Source of the DNA: Apiosordaria backusii | Taxonomy: Eukaryota; Ascomycota; Sordariomycetes; Sordariales; Lasiosphaeriaceae | DNA: 64,000 bases | NCBI GenBank assembly: GCA_030549205.1 | Contig: JAUKTV010000004.1 | Location: forward strand, 620,001 to 684,000 | Direction: 5' to 3' | Shown here: positions 8,942 to 19,178 of the stretch, in pieces | Position numbering within the stretch: the stretch's first letter is position 1 | Layout: each line of letters opens with the position of its first letter | Notes under the pieces: generated by a model | What the model saw: the letters and a program-made list of their open reading frames with translations, nothing else | What the model was told of the DNA's origin: nothing | Databases searched by the model: none | Program-made: the position numbers and the translations under genes

Positions 8942-11900
8942 GCAAAAAAGACATATTTCCGAACTGCGAATGGCGGAGGGGCAGGGCTGACCAAGAGATA
9001 CAGTATTGACCACTAGAAGAGGGAATGGGATGCAGTGCGCCCTCGGAGGAGCATTGGCTTGGGGTTGTTGGTGCAATGAGCAGTTAGAAAAGTGATTTGT
9101 GTGGGTTGTTGTTGCAGTCAGACAGATAGAGCACAGAGAGAGCTTTGAAGATCACGCTAGACATGTACATCGATTTTTTTTGGGCTTGGGGAGGGGTGAA
9201 ATGTGGTAATGTAGGTGTGTTGAACCAATACCCTTTGAGTCCCGTGGCACGAGCTTGCTTCCTGTCCATACAGAGTGTTGGTGTCCTTTTTGGGCTCCCT
9301 TGTGTTTGGTCTGAAGATGTTAGTTCGTATGATATCGTGCCTTGTCGGTTATTTCTCCTCCAACCAGAAAAATCACGCTGTTTTAGATAGCCCCCCACGA
9401 GATACGATTCGAGAGCAAATAGGAATCCGAGTGTCAAGCGAGAGGACGGAAAAGAGAAGAAAAAAAGAAAGAGTCAAAATTTGTCTTGTCACGCGGGCAG
9501 GTTGAGGTCCGTACGACAGATGACTTTGTGGGATCGATCTACATGCCTATGGCTACAGAAGAAGAAGGGTGCAGCATGAATGTCACGTCACCGAGCATGG
9601 GCTTACAAGTGGCCGATTTCTCAGCTTGTTCTCTCTGTTGTCTGTGTGTTCTGTGAATCCAGATTCGGATCTTGCTCTTGTGGACTATGTACAGTACAGT
9701 TGGTAGTATCCTGGACAAGTACAGACATGGGTATCTTCCAAGACTTTTAGTCTGAAAGTTCCATGTCCGAATTCCCGTTTGGTACCTGGGACTAGAGTTC
9801 CGTTCCGGGGGAGGCACGTAACCGTGCCGAAGTGCGGTAAGGGGAACCAGATTCTTGGTTCACCTTTTTCCTTGCTTGCTTCCATGTTCGTTCTCCGTCT
9901 TCGGTTCGGCTACGGGTGTTAGTCTTGTGACCCCCTGCTAGTTGTATGATGGTTATCTGGTACGGCGGATTTAGCATCACATCATCATGATCGCGATGAT
10001 AATTTCACGGGAATTGTTGGCTGATGGTGACACGATGACCGCACACCGGGAGGCCGGGGATTGGAGTTAAATGGGGATAAGCCAGGGACAGCTGGCAGAA
10101 CGAGGAGGTCCGCGAAAATGCTGGCAGGTGGTCTGTCCGGGTCAGTCTGTCTGGTGACTCTCGAGGCGCAGCACCTCTTCCTTCCTCCTCGGGGAGCTCT
10201 CCCAATGCCAATGACGAAAGATGAGAGGCGTTGAATTGGGCTTGGTTATTGGACTGATTATGGGCTGTTCGGCTGTTGGAGGACATCTTGGATTGGACCA
10301 TGTCATCGGCCACCGACGGCTTGTCAGACATTATTGGCTTATGGCAAAGACGTAAACCCCCAAGACGGGAAAAATCGCGCAGTCCTTGTTGGGGGTTTTG
10401 TTCAATGTCTTACTTGTTTGACGGACCCTTCTTTTTTATTTTCTCATCAGCAAGTGCCATGGGGGACGGAGTACGGGGTGCAGGTTGTGTTGTACTTAGT
10501 GTTGATGTTGATGCGGGAAGACAGGGCTTCCCCACGTCTTGCTGCACCGCAGCGCCGTCGGGTCCCCTGTGCAAGTCAACGTGGGAGAGGAGCAATGCCG
10601 TGCGGTGCGGGCGGGTAACGTACCTTGGGGAGATTCAATTGAATTGTTTAATCAATTCGCAAATCAATGATATCAATTCCCTTGCCATGGCTTCGTGTCG
10701 TGACAAGAACCCCTCCCCCCACTTGTTGCGGACTTGCTGTCCGAGATGCCTGCGATGCTGCAAGAAGTTGTCCAGATGACCATGAGCAGAAAAAGCGAGA
10801 TTCCAGGTTGCCCATTTGCAAATTCCCTATCTCTCCTGCCAGTTGTTGTCGAAGGTGGCACACTAAAAACAAAAAAGGTGCGGTTGCTTTGCAGCACCGG
10901 TAAAGGCGACAGGAGGGGCAACTACTATACGAACAGGAAGGCAATTGTAACGATGAGATTTCCGCTGTCACGAGAGCACCAGTAAAAAGGACGAACCGCT
11001 AGCTGCCTACCGGTCTGGTTTGGGCTTGCAGATGGTGGTAGTGTGGTGTGGGGCCGTGGTGATGGTGGACTGACTACTGGATGACTGACTCCTTGGTGTT
11101 GCTCAACTGTGTATCAAAGTCGTCGCTGACAGGTGTAGCTCCGTAAGATGGATCAACAACTTCGTGCCTGTCACGCCGATGACAGTAGCTTCGAGACACT
11201 TAAAGTCCGCACCACCGGTGCTCGAGCAACTCGGACATCCATTGCACACACCAAACATTGCACGGCATCTTCACTACTTCGTTCAAGGTCTGCCCAGTTC
11301 GATATTCGAAAATCACCCTCTGTGTGTTCGAAAACACTGTTCGTGCCTCGTGCCTCGTGCCTGGGCGTGTCTAGGCTGGAATCGGCTCCAACCAAAAAAG
11401 TCTCTGATGGCTCGGCTTGTTATTCTGGGTCGCTGGAACTGCCATCACCAATGGCCGTCAAACACCATGCAGCACCTGCAGAGTGCAGCTTCAGCGTTGT
11501 TGAAGTGTCACGACTTGAGTGGCTATCGGTGGTTCCCGCACCCCACCCGGTCCTGTTCTGGGAGCCTGACGGGGGTCGACGGGGGTGCCATGGGGTGCCA
11601 TGGGGTGCGATTCGACAGGCTTGGCATCTTGGAGCACTCTATCCAAACGCACCGGTCTGCAGGCTATAACCGCACTTGCTTGGTGATGTTGAGTCGGAGG
11701 ATGGTAAGATGCCCAATTGTGCGTGCCAATGGAGTCAAGTACTTCCATCTTGGGGCTTGAGTGTGTCCAATGTCTGGCAACGGCCCGCGTCAAAGGGGGT
11801 TTACCCTGGAACCTAAGAGGTGGGTGGTGTTGGGGTGAGCTATCCGCTGTTGCTGTTGCAGTCTGGCAGTATTGCACGAAGCAATAAGCAGCAAGTCTCC

Positions 11901-12451
11901 GAAGGCCGGGAGTCCGAGCAGATCATGAAAGGTAGGCATCAGTGTAAGGTAGATAGGTACTCGTAGTGGTTGCGTTGCTCTGGTTCCAGCCTTGGTGTTG
12001 TTGACTGGCGGGTGCGGGTGCCAGGTCTCGATGGCCTGGGCCAGCCATCCGAGAACCAAGCCCGCCAGGCACCGTCACACTCCGCGCTTCGCCTTGGTGC
12101 CTTGGTCGAACTCGACTAAGCCAACCCGCCCCTCCTTGCCATACAACCTTTCCAAGTCACCCATGGACTGACAAGTGGCAATGTAGCCCGAAAGTGCCGT
12201 CATTGAAACCTGGAGACATTTTGCGGCATTGAGCGGATCGCATTTCAGCCCAAGTGGGCGGCTCTCATAAAGCTCCTCTCGACCTCCACACCCACGTTAA
12301 TAATAGGCCCTCCTTCCCAACCTTTCCCTCCACTTTCGACTTTTGTCAGCCTCAGCAAAATATCCATGTGAACTTCAACCTTCAACTCGACATTCAACAA
12401 CTCAAGTCAAGCCAAGAATATCCCACACCAGGCAAACACACCTCAGTCATC
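8942..12451. other. 3.5 kb gene-poor interval
   Basis: No gene I can support. It contains the URC1 3' UTR and, near 12.2-12.45 kb, a C/T- and CAA-rich leader for the next gene. Frames at 11148-11760 overlap each other in two phases and carry no domain. A minus-strand frame at 10005-10331 (108 codons, starting MSDKPSVADDMVQSK) looks somewhat protein-like but has no known relative to me. Around 11585-11610 a 10-bp unit (TGCCATGGGG) is repeated twice. Confidence 0.4.
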
Positions 12452-12930
12452 ATGATGGCCTCACTCACATTCACACCCGACTCTCGCATGCAGCGAAGAG
12501 ATTCATCAGACCGTAGTGCCAGCAAGAGAAGACCAAGACTGCTTCGCGCCTCCGCTACCGAGCCTTCTATCACCACTTCCAACGCCAGCCGAAATGCTCT
12601 CTGCAGCCAGTCGGACCGACGAGCGACCGACCTGCTGACCCGTGCTTTCGTTTCTGGTTCTCCTCCTGGATCTACGTCACCACTGTCTGTTCGGCCATCC
12701 ATGTTCGACAGCGTTGACCGCCAACAAGAGCTGTCCGTGTCGCCTGTCAGCCAGCCCGACTCTTATGATGAGCTTCAGCGTCCATGTAGGTCTTGCCATT
12801 CATCGCCCTTGTCCAGACTTGTGTGCTGACTCGAAACCTAGTCTCGGGACGTTACTTTAGCTTCCCCAGCTTCGATGACTATGAAGGAAGCCAGCAAGAC
12901 GACAAGGAGTCCGACATCAAGTCCCCTTGA
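12452..12930 (+). CDS. Orphan Ser-rich fungal protein, 140 aa
   Basis: Exons 12452-12785 and 12842-12930 joined across a 56-nt canonical intron give 140 aa. The first of two adjacent ATGs is taken as the start. The protein is hydrophilic and Ser/Arg-rich (RDSSDRSASKRRPRLLRASA). Its central block (SDRRATDLLTRAFVSGSP, SVRPSMFDSVDRQQELSVSP) and its end (GRYFSFPSFDDYEGSQQDD) look conserved rather than random. There is no signal peptide, membrane segment or zinc motif. It sits behind a 3.5 kb upstream gap, a pattern often seen for strongly regulated fungal genes. I do not recognise a family. Reality is supported by an in-frame splice and the long CT-rich leader; function is unknown. Confidence 0.6.
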
Positions 12931-14136
12931 GAGGTCACCCTGATCTCTTTTGGAGGGCAGTTCCGCTGAATGCTGCCACGGGTCTGGCTACTATGCCTCG
13001 GGAGCGGAACTTCGCCAGGAGAAAGCCAGGAGAAAACCGGAACCCCCAGCCCATCGAAAACGCCCACGCCCTATTCCCCTCGGAGTGAGAAACACGGCAG
13101 CCATGACTGTAATTTGTGTATTCCCCGAGCCAGTGCACCAACCTCTTATGCCTCAAAAACGAGACATTCCCGACGACGGGACAAAGAGGAGCTTCCACTG
13201 GCGGATCGAAGGCGGACAGAGCGTTTTGTACGATACGACACTCATTTTTTGACGTGGATCAAGATATGGTCCAGCAAACAACAGGTCGACAACATCCCAC
13301 AGATGGATGCACGTCTCAAACGGTCCGAGTCATGTACCGGCCAACAAGACGCAGGAAGGAGGATAAAGGGTAACACCCACCTACCTATGGGCTCTCACCG
13401 CCCTTGTACCAAAACATTTTGTGTAGCTTATGTCGTCATGACACGTCGGGTGTCCCTGTGCCTATGTTGCCAGGGTAGATTCACCCAAGAAGGAGACTGA
13501 GGGTTATTTGGGAGCAAAGGCGGATTGGCCGGGAAAAAGGTCGATGGAATGATTTACGTCTCTCTCTTCAAAACGCATCGTTTTGCTGAAATTTGGATGG
13601 TTGCCATTGGGATCTCGATTTCGAAGTGGACAAGTGGGGGATGATCAAAAATAACCAAGTCATAAGACAGAAAAAAAATCAAGAAACTATTACAATATCC
13701 AGAGCTCTGCATTTGACCTGTGATGTGACTCAACATATGCTGTGATTTGGTGTTGCCGCAATAATCATGGTGAGAAGTCTGAGGCAGCGACAGGCAGAGA
13801 AGAGAGATGCGAGGGGTTTGGAGGTCACGTCTTCGACTGGTGTGCTTATCTTATCCTTCCACAGCTTATCGATAAATGGGTGCGCCAAGAAAAGTGAATG
13901 GGATGCAGGCAAAAAGCACGGCCCTCCGAGCCCTAAGGTCCGTGCAGCCAATCATTCCCCGCAATGGGCGCCCCACAGGTCTAGTTTTTCCGCTGATGGG
14001 AGGTGCAGCGCAGCCCACACAACGAATTTCAATTTTGATTCCGAAGCAGAGAAACCCAAACTCGTGTCCTCGATTGCACGGTCTCCATCACTAACCAAGC
14101 AGCACTTCCTGTCACAATAGACATTGCTGCGTCAAG
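12931..14136. other. Intergenic, orphan gene 3' side and RPS1 promoter
   Basis: No supported gene. A 176-codon frame (12970-13500) in phase with the upstream gene but behind two stops is probably 3' UTR. The last 400 bases before 14137 should hold the ribosomal-protein promoter; I saw no motif I can name with confidence. Confidence 0.4.
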
Positions 14137-15248
14137 ATGGCTGTTGGCAAGTACGTTGAACCCCTCGAAAACCGACTTTCCTAGCGAAACACACGAATTG
14201 CAACGACTTCGCGATACAATTTGGGCGCGCCGGGTGGATTTTGGATTTGATGATGGCTGACCATCGCCCGCAGGAACAAGAGACTGTCCAAGGGCAAGAA
14301 GGGCCTCAAGAAGAAGGCCCAGGACCCCTTCACCCGCAAGGACTGGTACGGCATCAAGGTGAGTCGCAAATATATCTGGAAATCGATTCTGGTCGCAGCA
14401 GCAAGGCTAATATTCATCAAACGCTAGGCCCCTGCGCCTTTCGCCATCAGAGAGTAAGCTTTGATTCCCGAACACCACAAATCGCCGCGAGACGAGCAGG
14501 CAGGAACGCGAGGACGATTCTAACAAGCGATTCAGCGTCGGCAAGACCCTCGTCAACAGGACCACTGGTCTCAAGAACGCCAACGATGCTTTGAAGGGCC
14601 GCATCGTCGAGGTTTCTCTGGCCGATCTCCAGAAGGATGAGGACCATGCTTTCCGCAAGGTCAAGCTCCGCGTCGATGAGGTCCAGGGCAAGAACTGCCT
14701 TACCAACTTCCACGGCCTTGACTTCACCTCCGACAAGCTCCGCTCGCTCGTCCGCAAGTGGCAGACTCTGATCGAGGCCAACGTCACCGTCCAGACCACC
14801 GACCACTACCTCCTCCGCCTCTTCGCCATCGCTTTCACCAAGCGCCGCCCCAACCAGATCAAGAAGACCACCTATGCCGCGTCTTCCCAGATTCGTGCCA
14901 TCCGCAAGAAGATGACCGAGATCATCCAGCGTGAGGCTTCCAGCTGCACCCTCCAGCAGCTCACCTCCAAGCTTATCCCCGAGGTTATCGGCCGCGAGAT
15001 CGAGAAGGCCACCCAAGGCATCTACCCTCTCCAGAACGTAGGTGGAATTTTTGTGTCAGAGTCAAAACAGGATTGCGGCGGAGTAGCTAACATTTTCACT
15101 TCAGGTCCACATCCGCAAGGTCAAGCTCCTCAAGGCTCCCAAGTTCGACCTCGGTGCCCTCATGGCTCTCCACGGCGAGTCCAGCACCGATGATGCTGGC
15201 CAGAAGGTCGAGCGCGAGTTCAAGGAGACCGTTCTCGAGTCCGTATAA
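14137..15248 (+). CDS. RPS1: 40S ribosomal protein S1 (eS1, S3a family)
   Basis: Structural protein of the small ribosomal subunit near the mRNA exit site. Five exons: 14137-14150, 14274-14358, 14428-14453, 14536-15037 and 15105-15248 (256 aa, matching the yeast length of 255). It starts MAVGKNKRLSKGKKGLKKKA and continues DPFTRKDWYGIKAPAPFAIR, then DVGKTLVNRTTGL. The core KVKLRVDEVQGKNCLTNFHG, SLVRKWQTLIEANVTVQTTD and QLTSKLIPEVIGREIEKATQ and the end KAPKFDLGALMALHGESS are near-identical in pattern to eS1 of other eukaryotes. The first exon is only 14 nt and the third 26 nt, the usual 5' crowding of introns in fungal ribosomal protein genes. I looked for a snoRNA in the introns and found none convincing. 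Confidence 0.97.
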
Positions 15249-16287
15249 AGGGTTGGTTGTTTTTGGGAACGCAAAGGGCATGGTTTTCATCAGCAATACC
15301 TCTGGGGCACTGGGATTGCTTTCGTTGCATTTGGCGCGTATTATGGAACAGTAGTCAAGGGTAACGAAATGTTGGTCCCAACGACGGACCGAGCGGGAAT
15401 CAAAAGGATCATAAATGACCGTGACACGACCAAACAAAGCATTTCCCCAGAGATGGCACCCGCGATGTGAGGATGTCAGTATGGACTGCCTAGGGAGAAG
15501 GCCTGTGAAATTGGCCCGTCTCGGTGACAAGGCAATTCGAGGGGGACGTGGCAGAAGTGGTAGTGCGCCCAGATATCAGCGAACATGATTTTAACGTGTG
15601 CCTGGGACCGTTTCCTGACATATCTCCAAACGACGCCATCTTTTTTTGTTCCTCGACTCAATCGTAACCCAGCTATTTTAAGTGTATTCATGCCGTTGAA
15701 ACCACGCGCGTGACAGGAAGCCGGCTTGACAGGTTGTTTCATAACGTCATCACGAGCGCTGTCCGCCAGCTAATCAAATCATTAGTGGCCAAACAGCAGG
15801 CGGGACCACTAAAACTCAAGTGGCCGCCTCACTACAAGTTGGGCAACAAGACATCTTGCAGATATCACCTTCTTTTTATTTTCTCTGTTGCTGCCTTGCT
15901 GTCTTAACCGAACCCCTTTCCGCGAGGCGAGCCCAGGGAGATTTTACATTCCAGTCACTTCTTCAACTGAACAACCAGGCAGGCGCAGACGAGACGAGGG
16001 ACAACTCAGAAGCTGAAGGGAGTCGTCGTCGTCATCGAACACCATCCACTGGACCGAGGCAATCCGATCGATCTTCATCCCGACCAAAACCTTAAACCTC
16101 AACACATTCCTGATTACTTATCCTTTTACGCACCCACTTTACCTAGGTACTTACATATCTATCTTTTGTTGTTGCTGTGGGTTTGGTCTGGAATAACAAC
16201 AGTTTGGCAACATTCGATTTTCGGACAACTTATCTGACAACCTTTTTTTGCTCCGAAAGAAGAGAGATATTGGAAGTGAAATATAAG
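15249..16287. other. Intergenic RPS1 / Rab GTPase
   Basis: 1 kb holding the RPS1 3' UTR and the promoter and leader of the Rab gene. The leader near 15.9-16.2 kb is C/T-rich and has a short GTC/CAT repeat around 16022-16035. There is no supported gene. Confidence 0.4.
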
Positions 16288-17441
16288 ATGGCTTCGGATG
16301 ATACCCTCCCGACGCTCAAGGTGTTGCTCATTGGGCCGTCGGGGGCGGGGAAGAGTGCTTGTGAGTCTTTTTCTAACTTTGACTTTTTTTTCTCTTTCTT
16401 TTAATCGGGGATGTTCGTTTACTTTTTTTCGTGTCTTGTCATGATATCACATGTTTTGGTTTTTTTTCTGTGTTGGAGCTTCCATGGCCGGGCTGGGTGG
16501 GTGTGTGCATGGTCTCTCTCATATGGCCTCACGGTCCAGTCATGATCAACCCCTGCCCCTCACCATTTGATCAATACCAGAGTTGAGATCGATCTGAAGA
16601 TCTTCTTCATGCAAATATCACCAAGCTGTGTGTGATGCTCGTTGTTGTGATGATGACACACTTTACCTCCCCCTCATCTTCACAACACTTCAAGATCAAC
16701 ACCGGAGAGATGTCTTGCATCTTGGGGTTCACTAGCAAACATAACTAAGAAGAGACATAGTACTGACGAGATACTGCGACGATGAATTCGACCCCGAGAC
16801 CTCGGCCGCGACGATAGGGATTGATTTCAAGGTACTCCTTTTTCCTATGGATGATCAAGTCACATGCTAACAATATGACAATATAGATCAAAGTCCTAAA
16901 CGTGAGAGGGAAACCCTACCGCCTCACCCTTTTCGATACCGCAGGCCAGGAACGCTTCCGCACGCTCTCCACGTCTTTTTATCGTGGCGCTCACGGGGTG
17001 TTGTTGGTCTACGACATTTCCACCAGGGCGAGTTTCTTGAGCATGGAGCGGTGGTTTAATGAGGCGGAGGCGAATACCGTCGAGGGGGTTGCGCTTTATC
17101 TTGTACGTACTCTTACCATACCCATCCCCCTCTTCCCTACTAACAGAAAGTGATAGGTCGGAGCAAAGCTAGACAAAGCCGACGGCCCGGACGGAGGCAG
17201 GGAGGTGACCACAGAAGAAGGACAAGCCCTCGCTGAGGCACACGGGGCTAAGTTTTGCGAGGCGAGCGCAAAGACGAGGGAGAATGTCAGGTTGCCGTTT
17301 GTGGATATTGTGGATAGAATTGTCCAGACGCCGGGGTTGATAGAGAATGCGAGGTTGGGGAGGGCGGCGGGGGCGGTGGCGCTGGGGAATAATGCGGGAG
17401 GGGGGTATGGAGCGTATTTTCCGGGGGGTTGTTCTTGCTGA
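16288..17441 (+). CDS. Rab-family small GTPase (Rab18-like)
   Basis: Membrane-traffic GTPase of 214 aa. Exons are 16288-16360, 16761-16831, 16887-17102 and 17157-17441. The first intron is long for this genome (400 nt). Motifs in order: P-loop GPSGAGKSA (codon for the next Leu split by intron 1), switch I YCDDEFDPETSAATIGIDFK, switch II FDTAGQERFRTLSTSFYRGA, the Rab motif GVLLVYDIS, guanine motif VGAKLDK, and EASAKT. The C-terminus GGCSC ends in a CxC double-geranylgeranylation signal. The pattern around the P-loop and the IGIDFK/GQERFRTL blocks favours Rab18. The guanine-recognition motif reads AKLD instead of the usual NKxD, which is unusual. The subfamily call is tentative; a Rab GTPase is certain. 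Confidence 0.9.
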
Positions 17442-17825
17442 GCATTGAATTGAAGTTGTTTGGGTCGTTAGGTGGATGGCGATGGGGTTGGTTATGGGTT
17501 AACGTGATTATAGAAAGAGAAGGAGAGCAAGCGGGTGGGATGGGATGGGATAAGTGTGGGGAGCCCCTCAGACTGGAGAAAGATACAGAGAGATTTGATA
17601 CCCAGGCTTTTGGATTATTGATGGAAATTAACACGTTTTCTTTTGTTCGTCGGACATTGTTTCTCAGCATTACGCGGTTTTAAGTCTGCGTGAGCTCTAT
17701 ATTCTAAGATTCTCTAGTGTGATAGGTGTTGATAAATACAGCAAGGGGGTAGATACAGGAAGAAGAGGAGAAAAGTAGCCAATATACACAAGAAGCTGTC
17801 TTTCATTACAATATCGTCCTTTTCC
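17442..17825. other. Convergent 3' intergenic region
   Basis: 384 bases between the stop codons of the Rab gene (+) and the hydrolase gene (-). It should hold both 3' UTRs. Nothing else was seen. Confidence 0.5.
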
Positions 17826-18875
17826 CTACTCCTTCGGCGTCAAAAACTCCACCACCGCCCTCCTAAACGCCTCGGGGTTTTCCGAAATCAACCAATGCCC
17901 CGCCTCGACATCCACCAGCTCAAACCTCGGGAAAAACTGCCCTATCAACGGGATCACCTCATCAGGCACGTACTTGCTCTTCGTGCCCCTCACAAACAGC
18001 GCCGGCTTCTCGAACCTGACCTCCCTCGGGTCCTTAAAGGGGAAATCCCCCAGATGATCGAGCGCCTTCCCAATGATGGACAATGGCACCTTGAACTTCT
18101 GCACCTGCGACTCCGGGTGATGGGGGCGGTGGAGGTTGCCCAGCAAAAACTGCCGGATGACGACGGAGGATTCGTAGGGGGCGAGGATCTGGTCGGCTTG
18201 GGACTGCTTGGTGACGGAGGAGGATTCGATCTCCTTCATGCCGCGGATGTAGCGGGCAAAGTCGGATTCGAGGCGGGCGTCGACGGGGGCGTTGTCGACG
18301 GAGATGATGGAGGAGACGAGGTCGGGGGAGGTGAGGGAGAGGGTCATTGCTGCTTTGGCGCCCATGGAGTGGCCGATTAGGCAGGGGTCTCTGAGGGAGT
18401 GCTGCTTGATGAAGTCGGATACGTCGGCGGCCATGGCGGTGTAGTTGTGGTGGGGGTTGTGGGGGGAGTCGCCGTGGTTGCGGAGGTCCTTTTTTTTATA
18501 TAAAAGTCAGAGGTGGTTTAAGAAGATGGAGACAACAAGGTGTGGTTACAATAGCGTAGACGGAACGGCCTAGGTCGCGGGCGAGGACTCTGATTTGGGT
18601 TGTTAGTATGAGATGTCAGAAACTAAGGGGGTGACATGGGGGGATACATACTTACTTATCGTCCTGTTGTTCTTTTTGGACCCGAATAAACCATGCATGA
18701 AGACGATGGGGGAGTTCTTGTTGGGGTTGTCAAAAGAAGGTTTGGCGGGCTCGTGAAGATCATAGGCCAGGGGGACGGTGGAATATCTCATCTTCATCGT
18801 TTGGCTTAATGAAGGCGTGACTGTCCTTCTGGCAGCAAGCCGAAGGGCTGTCGCTCTTGGGGCGATCGACATCAT
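17826..18875 (-). CDS. Mitochondrial alpha/beta hydrolase (ABHD11/Imo32 family)
   Basis: Serine hydrolase of 308 aa. Minus-strand exons are 18875-18652, 18589-18550 and 18488-17826. The first 35 residues (MMSIAPRATALRLAARRTVT) are Arg/Ser/Ala-rich without acids, a likely mitochondrial targeting peptide. The fold follows: PIVFMHGLFGSKKNNRTISK (oxyanion HGLFG), RDLGRSVYAIDLRNHGDSPH, the nucleophile elbow IGHSMGAKAAMTL (catalytic Ser) and GHWLISENPEAF carrying the catalytic His. DLRNHG and HGLFG are typical of ABHD11 and yeast Imo32, a family that also includes the ethanol acetyltransferase Eat1. Two close ATGs begin the frame; the first is used. Substrate cannot be read from sequence. Family call is confident, exact orthology less so. 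Confidence 0.88.
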
Positions 18876-19178
18876 CTTTTGTTGTTTTCTAATGGTTAAT
18901 GGCTTTAGAAAAAGAGTGTCGGTTGTATTGTAGTACAGAACGAGATGCAGGGACCAGAACCCTTGTATGTACGATGTTCAGATATGCACAGGGAGTATCC
19001 GCAAGTGAGCGGGAGTTCCGGTGAAGCTCCATACAGCAAAATTACCGAGTGGAGCGCACGGGCCATATACGTCATCTTATCAGTCGTGTAAGTGGCCCAA
19101 AGGGGTCAGTGAGAAGAGTAAATATTGTTGCTATGTTAAACTGAATATCAAATAGTTACTTGTATTCAGAAACAGAAA
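18876..19178. other. Short intergenic region
   Basis: 303 bases between the hydrolase start codon and the GH115 stop codon, both genes on the minus strand. It must hold the hydrolase promoter and the GH115 3' UTR; no motif stands out. Confidence 0.5.

Noticed and set aside
11148..11760. Two overlapping plus-strand frames of 173 and 198 codons
   Set aside because: They occupy the same DNA in two phases, neither has a recognisable motif, and a short direct repeat lies inside. Probably noncoding.
12970..13500. 176-codon frame directly after the orphan gene, in phase with it
   Set aside because: It is separated by two stops with no good donor/acceptor pair to bypass them; treated as 3' UTR.
14151..14273. 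Possible C/D snoRNA in RPS1 intron 1 (TGATGA and CTGA present)
   Set aside because: The two boxes are only a few bases apart near the 3' end of the intron, leaving no room for a guide.
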